DNA from: Didymella arachidicola
Taxonomy: Eukaryota > Ascomycota > Dothideomycetes > Pleosporales > Didymellaceae
Assembly (NCBI GenBank): GCA_016630955.3
Contig: CM050000.1
Coordinates: 558,001-622,000 of the forward strand
Direction of reading: 5' to 3'
Length of the DNA: 64,000 nucleotides
The stretch's first letter is position 1. Each line of letters starts with the position of its first letter. Below are positions 43,924 to 53,898 of the stretch, one piece after another. The translations under genes were made by a program, and so were the position numbers. Under the pieces are notes generated by a model. That model did no database searches and was not told where the DNA came from. It saw only the letters and a program-made list of their open reading frames with translations.

Positions 43924-45099
43924 CTAGGAGCCACCAAACAGAGTCTCGATCTCTCTGCACACCGCGTCAGTTACGCCCTTGGTATTCTCGCTGCCGCCCA
44001 GATCCTTCGTCTTGACGCCTCGTGCTGTCACATTCTCCACAGCCTTCATGAGTGCATCAGCTCCCTTCTCCTCGCCGACCCAACGAACCATCTCCGCAGC
44101 ACTCCAGAACGCTCCGACCGGGTTCGCAATGCCTTTCCCCGCAATATCTGGTGCAGACCCATGGATGGGCTCAAACATTGAAGGATTCGCTCGTGTAGGA
44201 TCCAGATTGCTAGACGGCGCAATACCGATACTGCCAGACAATGCCGCGGCCAGATCGGTCAGGATGTCTGCATGCAAGTTGGTCGCAACAACAGTATCCA
44301 TGGACTTGGGATGCAAGACCATACGGACTGTAATAGCATCGACGAGCATCTTCTCGGTCTTGACGTCTGGGTACTCCTTGGCGATCTCGTAGAAGATCTT
44401 GTCCCAGAACACCATGCCGTGCCTCATTGCATTCGACTTTGTGCAGAGGATGAGGTGTTTTCTCGGTCGAGAGCGAGCAGTCTCAAAGGCAAAACGCATA
44501 ATGCGTTCTGTCCCTACACGGGTGTAGACAGTAAGCTCTGTCGCAATGGCGTGCGGTGCGCTCTCATTGCTGATACCACCCTGGCCTGAGTACTCGCCCT
44601 CACTGTTCTCGCGAATAAACATCCAGTCAAGGTCGCCGATCTGACAGCCTTCCAGCGGACTCTTTGTACCTTCCAGGATCTTGTTAGGTCGCCTGTTGAC
44701 ATACTGGTTCAGCTCTTTACGGATAGGCAGGATCAAATTCCAAAGCGAGATATGATCTGGGACGTCTGGCCAGCCAACGGCACCGAAGTAGATGGCATCG
44801 AACTTCTTGAGCTGCTTGATACCGTCAGGTGGCATATACCAGCCACGCTCGAGGTACTTTTTTGAGGACCAGTCGAATGTGGTGAAGTCGAATTGAAACC
44901 CTCCAACGACCTCTGCTAGCTTGGTCAGGACCTGTATGGCTGCTTCTGTGATCTCCACCCCAATGCCGTCGCCTGGGATGCAGGCGATCTGGTGGATCTT
45001 GCCGATTTCGTGCACGTGAGAAGGCATGCTGCGTGTTGTGAACTTGTTGCTTGTGTAGTTTACAACAGCTTCAAGTGTTCTTCTTATGTACTGCCGCAT
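43924..45099 (-). CDS. Tartrate dehydrogenase / D-malate dehydrogenase-like (beta-decarboxylating family)
   Basis: NAD-dependent metal enzyme of the isocitrate/isopropylmalate dehydrogenase family, acting on tartrate or D-malate-like 2-hydroxyacids. Single exon, 391 residues. Motifs in order: IACIPGDGIGVEIT, FGAVGWPDVPDHISLW (typical of tartrate dehydrogenases), FIRENSEGEYSGQGG, LCTKSNAMRHGMVFWD, NLHADILTDLAAALSGSIG, FEPIHGSAPDIAGKGIANP. Start is 45099, with a short basic leader (MRQYIRRTLEAVV) that could direct it to mitochondria; ATG 45027 (MPSHVHEIG) gives a cytosolic form. It converges with the inner membrane protease gene (108 bp between stops) and is a paralogue of the IDH gene 1.3 kb away. 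Confidence 0.88.
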   Translation of the reverse strand: MRQYIRRTLEAVVNYTSNKFTTRSMPSHVHEIGKIHQIACIPGDGIGVEITEAAIQVLTKLAEVVGGFQFDFTTFDWSSKKYLERGWYMPPDGIKQLKKFDAIYFGAVGWPDVPDHISLWNLILPIRKELNQYVNRRPNKILEGTKSPLEGCQIGDLDWMFIRENSEGEYSGQGGISNESAPHAIATELTVYTRVGTERIMRFAFETARSRPRKHLILCTKSNAMRHGMVFWDKIFYEIAKEYPDVKTEKMLVDAITVRMVLHPKSMDTVVATNLHADILTDLAAALSGSIGIAPSSNLDPTRANPSMFEPIHGSAPDIAGKGIANPVGAFWSAAEMVRWVGEEKGADALMKAVENVTARGVKTKDLGGSENTKGVTDAVCREIETLFGGS

Positions 45100-45418
45100 A
45101 GGCTACTATTCCCATCCGGACATTCAAAGGCCGCACGAGTTAAATGCTCCTCCGGATTCCTCCGGATTGTTCCCATGCCGGTTGTGGAATGGCGCATGCC
45201 CCCCTGCAAGCTAGACCCTGGCTGCCCCGCCGTGCACCGAAATGCCCCACGTTCATGCAGGAAGCCACGAAGCTCACCGCTAGACAAGACGAGACCACCG
45301 TCGAGTTGTTCGAGCTACCTTTCCCCAACGTACTTCGCTTCTCCTCCACTTTACATCTCATCCTGTGCTTGGAACCGTCCCACAGCTTCATCACAACTAC
45401 ACATCCCAGCTAGACAAG
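45100..45418. other. Divergent promoter (dehydrogenase / GLTP)
   Basis: 319 bp between head-to-head starts. A small direct repeat (CTCCGGATT twice, about 45151-45168) lies midway. No gene. Confidence 0.5.
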
Positions 45419-46172
45419 ATGTCAACTTTCTTCGAAGGTGTCAAGAAGAGCTGGCAGGACGTCCCTGTCGATGCCTCCAAGGACAATGCCATCTCCACCA
45501 CAGAGTTCCTCGAGGCTGCTGAGAGCCTGACTACATTGTTCGGTATGTCATTCTAAATAGCCCTCAATGTAATCCATTGCTAACATGCTGCAGATGTCTT
45601 GGGTTCCGCAGCCTTCAAGCCCGTCAAGAACGACATGTCTGGCAACATCAAGGTACGCCGCACTCTAGACTTCCAAGGATTGAGCGAGACATAGCTAACA
45701 TGTCCCAGAAAATTCGTGACCGCCAGCTTGCTGCTCCCACCCTCTCCGAGACCCTCCAGGAGCTCGTTCTCAATGAGCTCAAGGAGAAGAAGCATACAGC
45801 CACTGAGGGCCTTGTCTGGCTCAATCGGTACGTTCACACGATCAATTCCTATCCCAATCACTAATGTTTTCTTGAAGTGGCCTTGACTTCACCGCCCAAG
45901 CCCTCCGCCACAACCTCTCGAACCCCCAGAAAGAGCTCGCCGACTCCTTCCGCGATGCCTATGGCAACACCCTCAAGCCCCACCACTCGTTCGTCGTCAA
46001 GCCGCTATTCAGCGCCGCCATGAGCGCCACACCATACAGGAAGGACTTCTATACCAAGCTTGGCGAAGACGATGCTAAGGTTCAGCAGCAGCTTGAGAGC
46101 TACCTGGCCGCTTTGGAGAAGATTGTTGCTACACTGAACCAGTTCTTGGCCAGGAAGGAGGCCAAGTGGTAG
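45419..46172 (+). CDS. Glycolipid transfer protein (HET-C2 type)
   Basis: Cytosolic GLTP-fold protein that moves glycosphingolipids between membranes; its Podospora relative HET-C2 is a vegetative incompatibility factor. Exons 45419-45542, 45594-45652, 45709-45827 and 45878-46172 give 198 residues; three short introns with GTATGT/GTACGC/GTACGT donors, all phases closing. The sugar-headgroup site is present: Asp55, Asn59, Lys62 (NDMSGNIKKI), Trp98 (EGLVWLNRG) and a His pair at 136-137 (KPHHSF). The length matches the family. A HET-domain gene lies 12.6 kb downstream, but no linkage of function is shown. Confidence 0.93.
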
Positions 46173-46418
46173 ATATGATTTTATGAAACAAATGAGGACG
46201 GCATTTGATTGCCGTCATCGAAATGAACAATTTGACGCACAGGATGTCTTCGGTCTCGCTGTGACTGGCATTGAGACCTAGTGCTGATTCAACAAGGTGA
46301 ATCTATACATTGGTGTCGCGCTACGACCCTTGTTGCGGGTACTGACCCGCCCTGGCTCATGTAGTTGCCGGGCTCAAGCATTCGTGGCAGTACCACTTAG
46401 TACGATTGTCACCAGCTG

Positions 46419-47528
46419 CTAACCTTCGGTCTTCCTCCTCTGAAATACGAACAACGCCTCGTCCTTCCCTGCAAAACTTGGTAAAGGCATCCGGAGTGTC
46501 AACTCGAATGCCTTCAAGTTGTTCTCCACCCACTGGTCAACCACCTGGTCTTGAAATGCCGTGAAACCATTCCCGTTCTGCGTGCCAGCCACTACGATCG
46601 TGTCGCCCTCAAACATCTTCAGAATCGGACCAGTAAAATCTCCTGTAGCCTGAGGATACACGAGTAACAGAATCGACCCTTTGCCGCCACCGTTCTCTTT
46701 CAAATATTTCTTCCCGTCCACCTTGATGGTATCCTTGATCCACGTAACCCTATACTCACTCAACCCCGAATCAATAGGCCGCACATCCAGCGCTTTCCAC
46801 TCCGGTGCAGGCAACGGAAAGTGCCGCAGCATATAAGTCCAGTATCCATTTCCGCTGCCTACGTCCAGGATTGGCAGGACGTCTTCCTTCGAGGGCCTTG
46901 CGGGTTGCGCGAGTTTCGCCAGGACGTGCAGAGCAGAGTAAGAGGGTACGATGCAGCCGAAGTGGTGGTAGAAGAGCGGTAAGATGTGGTGCGAGATCTT
47001 GGTGTGGGTTGTTGCGGGAATGGGGCCGCACCACTCGAGCTCATGGCAGCTGTAGGTCCAGAGACTAAGGTAGGGGTTGATGTGCTTGCGATCCTTTTTG
47101 TTTGGTAACAGACCGGATGTGGTGTTGTAGTAGCGTGAGCTTAAGTGCTCTGCGACTTGTTTGCGGATTGTGTTGACTTTGGATTGCGATTTGAAGCCGT
47201 TTAGGGCTTTGGTGAGGTTGAGAGAGGGGTCGAAGAGCGATGTGTATGCCGTGACTTCTTCTTGTGAGGGGTACTGAGGTTCGATGTGCTTTCCAGCTGC
47301 GTCGTGATACCAGTCGTGCATGCCATTTTGTCGTTTCCCTGATATTGCTCGCTCGGTAATGTGCAGCGTGGTCTCTCCTTGGGCGCGGTAGACATATTGG
47401 TCCGTTGGTGGAATGCGGAAAGCTTCGCCTATACATCTTGCTAGAGGCTTGCCGCTCTGAATGGGACTGGACTCTTCGTCTGACCAGTTGGCCAGGAAAG
47501 TGTCCGGATTGAAGTTCTCGAGAGCCAT
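46419..47528 (-). CDS. Class I SAM-dependent methyltransferase-like protein
   Basis: Single exon, 369 residues. The motif ILDVGSGNGYWTYML (about 232-246) is the SAM-binding loop. A charged residue follows at the end of the next strand (WKALDVRP), then an LLLVYPQATGDF stretch in the usual post-II position. The 220 residues before it are helical with no named domain (LWTYSCHELEWCGPIP is well preserved in look). Substrate unknown. The nearest type in fungi is an uncharacterised family, often just labelled hypothetical. The gene is head-to-head with pirin. Confidence 0.75.
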   Translation of the reverse strand: MALENFNPDTFLANWSDEESSPIQSGKPLARCIGEAFRIPPTDQYVYRAQGETTLHITERAISGKRQNGMHDWYHDAAGKHIEPQYPSQEEVTAYTSLFDPSLNLTKALNGFKSQSKVNTIRKQVAEHLSSRYYNTTSGLLPNKKDRKHINPYLSLWTYSCHELEWCGPIPATTHTKISHHILPLFYHHFGCIVPSYSALHVLAKLAQPARPSKEDVLPILDVGSGNGYWTYMLRHFPLPAPEWKALDVRPIDSGLSEYRVTWIKDTIKVDGKKYLKENGGGKGSILLLVYPQATGDFTGPILKMFEGDTIVVAGTQNGNGFTAFQDQVVDQWVENNLKAFELTLRMPLPSFAGKDEALFVFQRRKTEG

Positions 47529-48002
47529 GCTGGATGTGTGATTTCAAACCACTTCCTACTTTTTGTGAGGTCCCGCCAGCGATTCCACGGTGAATTTTCG
47601 CTGGTGTCAAGCTTCGTAACTCAGGACCCTAGACTAGCTCTTTGCGCCTGCCAAAAGAAGCAATTGTTAAACGATTGGCGAGTTATTGGCTTCGGCATGA
47701 TGGTGTTTACAAGAAATCCATCTTCTACCGAAATCCGCTTCCGGTGGCCGCAGCCAATGACCGATCGCTGACAGGCCCAACCCACGAATCTCCGTCATCG
47801 ATGGGTAAGCCACACCGACGCTAGGGGATCCCCACTCGCCAGACCTCTTAGCAACGCCTTACTCACCATTGCAAATGCAGGCTGAAAGGAACAAGCCTAG
47901 CCGTAGAACCTTCTTATGATCCTCACTAATCGCTGCCCTGGCTAACTCAGATCCATATAAAGATCGCTCGCACCGCCGAGCTGACAAGAGCCCCTCTTTC
48001 TG
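47529..48002. other. Divergent promoter (methyltransferase / pirin)
   Basis: 474 bp; no gene. Short frames only. Confidence 0.5.
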
Positions 48003-48968
48003 ATGTCAGACAGTACACTGCCAGAGCAGCCTACATCTACTACTTCCTTCTTATCCAGCAAGACATTTACTGCGCTCGTCGCGTTAGCAGCAATAGCCCT
48101 GGCGTTCTCAAGCTCGTTCCGCAACACCTTCGCGTCTGTTCTAACGAAGCCTACCGCACGCACAATGTCGACCACCGTCGCGCCAGCAAGCATGAAGATC
48201 ACCAAGCGCCCATGGTCGCATCGTGGCCACGCTGACCACGACTGGCTGTACACATATCACACCTTCTCCTTCGCCTCGTACTACGACCCGCGCCACGAGT
48301 CCTTTGGTCCGCTGCGCGTCATCAACGAAGACCGCGTCAAGGCTGGCACTGGTTTCGGCACACACTCGCACGCAGAGTTCCTGATCTTCAGCTACATCGT
48401 CAATGGCACCCTCGAGCACAAAGACAGCATGGGCAACCTGGAGAACCTGAAACGCGGAGAGGTACAATTCACGAGCGCGGGCACCGGCATCAGACACTCC
48501 GAGTACAACAGGAACAAGGACGATGAGGTGCACTTCCTGCAGATCTGGGCGAAGCCGAATAAGAAGGGCCTGAAGCCGCACTATGAGACAAAGAAGTTCA
48601 CTGACGAGCAGAAGACGGATAAGTTGTGCAGGATCATGGAGGCAATAGACCGTCTGGGGGATGAAAAGCACGCTATCGGGCTCCAGGCGGATCTGAGCAT
48701 GGATGCAAGCATTCTGTCGCCGGGCAAGAAGGTCACGCATGATGTTGTTGCTGACGGCCCGAGGAAGCTATTCGCACAGGTCATTATGGGCAAGAGGGCG
48801 CAGCCGAAGACTGGCGGTGCGCAAATCAAGATTGGCGAGACGGTGCTTGGAGAGGGTGATGGAGCGTACATCGACAACGTAAGGGGCCCCGCCAGCATTG
48901 AGATTGAGAGTGTTGGCGACAAGCCGGCGGAGTTCTTGTTGTTCGATATGGGTCCTGATCAGGAGTAA
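48003..48968 (+). CDS. Pirin-like bicupin protein
   Basis: Iron-binding cupin; family members act as nuclear cofactors or as quercetin-type dioxygenases. Single exon, 321 residues. Metal ligands visible: His121 and His123 (GTHSHAEF), His165 and Glu167 (GIRHSEYN), the standard H-x-H … H-x-E set. The pirin block GPLRVINEDRVKAGTGFGTH is clear. The first ~45 residues contain a hydrophobic segment (TALVALAAIALAFSS), giving a possible membrane anchor or targeting leader not seen in short pirins. An internal ATG (MSTTVAPASMKI, residue 55) may start a cytosolic form. Confidence 0.92.
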   Translation: MSDSTLPEQPTSTTSFLSSKTFTALVALAAIALAFSSSFRNTFASVLTKPTARTMSTTVAPASMKITKRPWSHRGHADHDWLYTYHTFSFASYYDPRHESFGPLRVINEDRVKAGTGFGTHSHAEFLIFSYIVNGTLEHKDSMGNLENLKRGEVQFTSAGTGIRHSEYNRNKDDEVHFLQIWAKPNKKGLKPHYETKKFTDEQKTDKLCRIMEAIDRLGDEKHAIGLQADLSMDASILSPGKKVTHDVVADGPRKLFAQVIMGKRAQPKTGGAQIKIGETVLGEGDGAYIDNVRGPASIEIESVGDKPAEFLLFDMGPDQE

Positions 48969-49260
48969 CCTTCTTCCGATCCAGATGCTAGCATATGCCT
49001 TTAGCGATTATTTAGTATGTAATTGACAATAGACCTTACCATACCATAACATTGTGCAGCAGAACACGTCAGAGGCATTTGCTACAGCCCATAACCTTTG
49101 TACGATTGTAAGATATCATGGATTAACAATGCATTACTGGGTGATTGTGTCGACACAACACATGCATACTACAATGTTGAACAAACATAAGATATTCCAA
49201 TTCTGTTCTTTGCTGTTCTCAAATCGTACACCACAACTAAAACTTCGTTGCACTGCAACC
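48969..49260. other. Intergenic after pirin
   Basis: 292 bp, AT-rich, nothing recognised. Confidence 0.45.
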
Positions 49261-49704
49261 ATGGCGACTACAATCCTTCTTGCGCTGTTCGCAACATGTG
49301 CCCAGGCCAGGCTAATGCCTCCTCTGCCGTCCATAGTGGTACGAAATGGTCTTGAAGACGTCTACACCACTATCGCGAATGCAAGTATCTCTGCAGGTCG
49401 CAACACGACTTACCCGGGTGCCGAGATGGCACGAAACTACGACACAGCCGCGTACAAGCTTTACATTGCCTTCATGGTTTTTGGCATCTTGTCGGCCGCA
49501 TTGTTACTTCCTGTCGCTTATAGCCCCAACGTGATCCACTGGTGGCGACAGAAGAAGCATCAGAAGTCAACTGAACAGCGCAACAAAGACGTCGCAGAAG
49601 CTACGATGCGGATGCGGGAAATGCACGAAAGCACGCCTCCGCCACCTCTAAGGGCACATGTACGCCCTGAGTGCGCTGTAAGGCCTGGTACGAACTTCTT
49701 CTAG
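49261..49704 (+). CDS. Small signal-peptide plus single-span membrane protein
   Basis: 147 residues, not recognised. Signal peptide 1-16 (MATTILLALFATCAQA), a luminal part with N-glycosylation sites (NAS, NTT), one span (about 68-92, LYIAFMVFGILSAALLLPVAY) and a basic tail (WWRQKKHQK) followed by a Pro-rich end. This is a type I membrane layout. ATG 49261 fits the signal peptide; the open frame upstream is not needed. It resembles the small membrane proteins at 33.9-36.4 kb in its tail composition but adds a signal peptide. Confidence 0.6.
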   Translation: MATTILLALFATCAQARLMPPLPSIVVRNGLEDVYTTIANASISAGRNTTYPGAEMARNYDTAAYKLYIAFMVFGILSAALLLPVAYSPNVIHWWRQKKHQKSTEQRNKDVAEATMRMREMHESTPPPPLRAHVRPECAVRPGTNFF

Positions 49705-49771
49705 CAAACATATCTAGTGATATTAATGTTACTATTGAAATTGGCAAAGACCTATCAGTCCCATGGCCTCT

Positions 49772-50339
49772 TCATGCTTTCACACCGGCTAACACAAATA
49801 AACCCATGCAAATCGTTGCCCCAATTGCCCACACCTTGAACCGAAGCGGCGTCTGACCGGGCGCGAGCTTCTCTGTGCCGGATTGCCAGATGTATACATA
49901 CGTGTACAGCAAACGGCTAGCCAGCCATCCTATCGAAAGCGTGTTCATCACGAATGTCGAGAGTCCTGCAGCATTACCCGCTGTCACTGCCGCAGCAAAG
50001 AAAGGCAGAGCCTCAAACCCGTTTGCTGAACATGCTTCGGCTCGTAGAAGACGACCACGGAGCTAGCTGCGGTTAGAAGGTGGACATATGGGAAGGTGTG
50101 GGCGCATACTTCTTCGTCCATATCGGCATTCCTAAGCGTGTCAGGGAAGCTTCGAGGGTTGTTTCGATCGAAGAACTTGACGCCCGGGCCCGTAAGTCCC
50201 GAGTAGAAACGTGGGAGGAGTGCAAGGACTAGGGCTGGTGGAATCTGGAAGACGTCAGTTAGTAGCGAGGGTCCATGAGTATTTCATATCTCACCGTAAA
50301 ATACGAAATGTTCTTGTCGAAGTTGAACAAAGACGCCAT
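49772..50339 (-). CDS. MAPEG-family membrane protein
   Basis: Membrane-associated eicosanoid/glutathione metabolism family, four-span, about 156 residues. Rebuilt from 50295-50339, 50110-50244 and 49772-50062. Introns (50 and 47 nt) have GTGAGA and GTATGC donors; the second must use a TAG acceptor at 50063-50064 rather than the CAG six bases earlier, otherwise the frame is lost. The splice restores LRGRLLRAEACSANGFEALPFFAAAV, the MAPEG signature (RAEA..NGFE). Spans: residues 16-27, about 80-100, 107-125 and 135-153. N-terminus MASLFNFDKNISYFT. The enzymatic activity (glutathione transferase or none) cannot be read from sequence. Confidence 0.85.
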
Positions 50340-51823
50340 CTTGTACCGTTTGTTGGAGTCTTTTTGGGGTGACGGTAAGCAAATGACTTTGCTGTAAGCA
50401 TTTTAGTGATCGTGCAACATGTTATGTACCTAGGTATACAATGCCTCCGTGCAGGACGCCTGACAAATCAGGACGTATATTCGTCCGTTGAGCTCTTGGC
50501 CTTCGAGCTTGGAAACTGCTGCTGAGCTTTGTAATTCATCCTTCACCGAGCTGATTCTCCAGATCTATAACAACTCATATATTACGGGCCACAGAGAAGT
50601 TGTATTCGCGTCACGGCCTTACTGTGGTACTCGGTGTATATATTATAAGTGGAGACGATCACAGGGGTGCTCAGTTATATCTTTCATTTATCTTAGGTAC
50701 ACATCTAATACGTTTTTTAATACTCTTCTAGGACTAAAGCCTGTGACTTGGACAGATTGCAAGGGGCGAGTGCAGTATTATATCTCAGCCAGGCAGGCTG
50801 AATCCGATATAATTTTGTGACTAAGGTCACCCGGTCGTGTCGGCCCACTCACAATATTTACCTATGGTTCCACAGTACCTATGGTAGATTTGTAGGGTGC
50901 AGATAGCAGGTCTGAGGTTTCTGGTTGGCTGACGCATAGGATTGCGAATAGTAAAAGACCAAACCGAAGCAGGTGAATCGACTGTGTAGACTCCAATTTG
51001 ACCACATTCTGAGTACCGCGAAAGATCAGGAATTTGCAACACGTGGCATACCGCCCAAAAGTCGCCCTGGTCTACCGGTAGTGTCTGGAGAGAACTTGCT
51101 CTACCAGTTGTAAAAACCTAGTGCGGCAGAATCGCGATGTTGCTCACGTGCTGCAAACTCCTGATCGTTCGCGGTACGCTCCTCAGTATTGAAAGCCCAC
51201 GAAGTCCAGTGGGTGTCAGACAGCGACGAAAAACTTGGACCTAATGATGCCGGGGTCCGTACATTGCTCATGGCCAATGCACTTACGAAGTTGTTCCCAA
51301 CATGGAATGGCATATGGTGCCTGTGAATTTGAACAGCATGTGACCGGTGAATGCGAGAGGAGTTGCGCGCTGAAGGGGTGGACTTTGATTGGGAACAGCC
51401 AAGCAACGCCAAGGGCCTCCCCGAGCTCTCCACCACACAGCTCCCTTCTTCCCTCCCTTGCTCTATCATCGAATTCAGGCCCATCACTCCACCTGCAAAG
51501 TCTCACACCATTTTGAATGTGAATTGACATCGTGGCGCGACCGGAAATTCAGGCCCGACCTCGGAACGCAACGGATTTGGTCGTACAGCCGATTAAACTT
51601 TCGTTGTGGCGCAAATCTAGATCAAGATTAGATAAGATCAAGCAAAGTCGATCAAGTCAGGTGGAGCATCACGGCTGAGGGAAGCAAAATCCGCAGGGCG
51701 TTCGCGTGGTTCGTCTCGCACTACCTCACGATGTTCGGTCAACGTTTGGCGAACACAGCTGCGCCAGTTTCTTTTGATCACCTCGTCCGACAACCACACC
51801 ATCAGAAGGATCTGATAAGATTA
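50340..51823. other. Gene-poor 1.5 kb upstream of the third transposon
   Basis: No supported gene. 50480-50830 is AT-rich with TATA-like runs. Weak minus-strand frames lie at 50827-51042 and 51101-51530. This is the flank of transposon 3. Confidence 0.45.
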
Positions 51824-51865
51824 ACGCTTTGTACGGCTGAATGGCGCACCCTACTGAAATGGCGC
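51824..51865. repeat. Left terminal inverted repeat of element 3
   Basis: About 42 bp, one mismatch against the inverted right end (ending at 53657). Confidence 0.85.
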
Positions 51866-51968
51866 GCTTTGTCGCACATTCACCTTTGCACCTTAATATC
51901 TCAACACTACAACAAGCAATTCAGGCGTGCGATGGCTTAGATTAATCCTCTATCTCTGCTACATCTTT

Positions 51969-53576
51969 CTAGCAGGTGCGCTTGTTGTGCCCGGTCTTGC
52001 CGCACGTCTTACAGCGACGTTTATTCTTACTGCTGCTACCTACCTGCGCACCACCTTCTTGTGCCTCAGCCTTAGCGTCTATCTCCTTTAGTATTTCCTC
52101 TGCCTCTGCCTGCGAGAGAGTCCCGCCTTCCTGAATCCGCTTCTTTTTGCGCTTCTTACGCTCAGAAGCAGCCTCATTTACCTGCTCAAGCTTAGCTATC
52201 CTTGCCTCAAGCAGCGTGTGCGAATGGTCCCTCTTTACAGACCCCCTTTTGACCTGCAGAACCATCTCAATAATTGAGTCAGGAGAGGAACTCTTATGTT
52301 CCCTTATCCTCTTGATTATTAGCGTTGTCTGGCTGTCAATTTCAATCGCGTTGGTTGGTGTTTTAGGTTGCCAGTTAGTAGGCCCTGGTAGAGGCGGTGT
52401 TGGCGTGCGAGGCTTGACTTCAAGCCTTGACAGCACCACCTCTAGGTTAAGTGGAACCAAGCCAGTTGCTTTAAAGCTTGATATAATGTTGCTCTTTGAT
52501 ATAGCCTTGTCGTATACTGGTTGAAACGTTGCTAAGAAGGTCTTTTTGTCCACATGGGTGATGTGACTGTCTGCCAAGCTTTTAATTTCCTTCTTATACG
52601 CCTGCTTTAGCGGGGCAAAACACCCAACGTCAAGTGGCTGCAGGATGTGAGAGGCGTGCGGAGGCATGCAGAGAGCAATAATCTTGCTTTCCTCGCAGAG
52701 GTTTTGGAATTCGAGTGACTTATGGCTCTCGTGGCCATCAATAATCAGCAGCCGATGGCTACCTACAGTAGCAGCCTCTGTATGCTGGATAAAGTGCTTT
52801 AGCCAGGCAAGGCCAAGCTCATTCGAGGTCCAGCCATTCTTGCTAACCCCAATCCTCCAATCCTTTGGGTTGTTAACGTACCAGGCCTTGTCGTGGTGCT
52901 TTGCTTCAAGGATAAAGAAGGGTGGGATAGACCAGCCCATCGCGTTGATACAAGCGATCAGAGTTATCCACTCACGATCGCCAGGCTGGACGCTGAGTGG
53001 TGCAAGACATCTCTCAGAAGCAGTTACTACCTTAACTGACCCTCCAACGCCTATCTGGAACCCAGTCTCGTCAAAGTTGTAGGTATCTTGGTCTAGGATG
53101 CCGTACTTGGCTTTGACATTGCGTACAAGGTCAAACCAGGGACTGATAATAGCTGGATCGCTGCACAGGACTCTCCGGTAATCCCTTAGTCTAGAAATCT
53201 GAGACTTGATCTCAGGTTTCCGTCTGATAAACCGGTAGACCCAGTGTTCTCCAACCTTGCCTGCACTGCGAGCAGCCAGCAGTTGATCAGCCATCTCTCG
53301 CACGTAGGCAAGCGTAGGGCCAAAGCCTCGCGCGTCAAGCTTCCTTATGTATTGAATAAGCACCTCCTCTTCTTGCCTTGTAAGCTTACACGCGTTAGGG
53401 TGGACAACGCGTTGAGAAGCTGGTTTGGCGCGTTGCCTTCGAAGGGTAGTTTCAGGCACGTTGTAGACAGCAGCAGCGCGTCGCTGGCTTAGATTCGCGT
53501 TTGATTTCATAGCTTTGATAGCAAGGTCAATTCTCTCTCCACGAGGAAGCAATTCAAGATTAATTTGTTGCGACAT
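51969..53576 (-). CDS. pogo/Fot1-like transposase with C-terminal zinc knuckle
   Basis: 535 residues, uninterrupted, start ATG 53576. Psq-type helix-turn-helix near 30-50 (SQRRAAAVYNVPETTLRRQ), CENP-B-like DNA-binding part (about 65-140, HWVYRFIRRKPEIK). The DDE domain has its first Asp in YNFDETGF, its second in LIIDGHESHKS, and the third-acidic region after HILQPLDVGCFAPLKQAYKKEI. The tail is basic (SERKKRKKKRI) and ends in a CCHC knuckle (CKTCGKTGHNKRTC) at the very C-terminus, a feature of some Fot1-type fungal elements. No inactivating change seen. Confidence 0.93.
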   Translation of the reverse strand: MSQQINLELLPRGERIDLAIKAMKSNANLSQRRAAAVYNVPETTLRRQRAKPASQRVVHPNACKLTRQEEEVLIQYIRKLDARGFGPTLAYVREMADQLLAARSAGKVGEHWVYRFIRRKPEIKSQISRLRDYRRVLCSDPAIISPWFDLVRNVKAKYGILDQDTYNFDETGFQIGVGGSVKVVTASERCLAPLSVQPGDREWITLIACINAMGWSIPPFFILEAKHHDKAWYVNNPKDWRIGVSKNGWTSNELGLAWLKHFIQHTEAATVGSHRLLIIDGHESHKSLEFQNLCEESKIIALCMPPHASHILQPLDVGCFAPLKQAYKKEIKSLADSHITHVDKKTFLATFQPVYDKAISKSNIISSFKATGLVPLNLEVVLSRLEVKPRTPTPPLPGPTNWQPKTPTNAIEIDSQTTLIIKRIREHKSSSPDSIIEMVLQVKRGSVKRDHSHTLLEARIAKLEQVNEAASERKKRKKKRIQEGGTLSQAEAEEILKEIDAKAEAQEGGAQVGSSSKNKRRCKTCGKTGHNKRTC

Positions 53577-53615
53577 TGTTGGTGGTGGTTAAAAGTAGTG
53601 AGGTCTTGGCAAGGT

Positions 53616-53657
53616 GCGCCATTTCAGTGGGGTGCGCCATTCAGCCGTACAAAGCGT
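53616..53657. repeat. Right terminal inverted repeat of element 3
   Basis: Inverted copy of the left end, followed by the TA duplication. Confidence 0.85.
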
Positions 53658-53898
53658 TAGTGGATTAGCACTAATCAGTTGATGGCTAGCAGGCATGAGG
53701 CCTCCAGCAGCCGTCACCACAATTTAAGCTCTGGCCCAGGCCGACGAGCCAACCAAGCTTTGAACTGAAAATGTCGACTGGTGGTGGACTGCCTCGCCGG
53801 GCAATGAATTGGAAGCTTGGCTTGGATATAAAGAGCTATCCAGCCAGAGGAGCTGACTTTCGCGACGCGGATAATCTCACAACTCGTCTGACTGTCTA

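Larger units (their letters stand above)
51824..53657 (-). mobile_element. pogo/Fot1-like DNA transposon, apparently intact (element 3)
   Basis: 1834 bp. The ends at 51824 (ACGCTTTGTACGGCTGAATG, continuing GCGCACCC) and 53657 are inverted repeats of about 42 bp with one mismatch (GCGCACCCTACTG versus GCGCACCCCACTG when aligned). TA flanks both sides (51822-51823 and 53658-53659). The TIR is unrelated to those of elements 1 and 2, so this is a different family. The transposase frame is uninterrupted. Confidence 0.92.
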
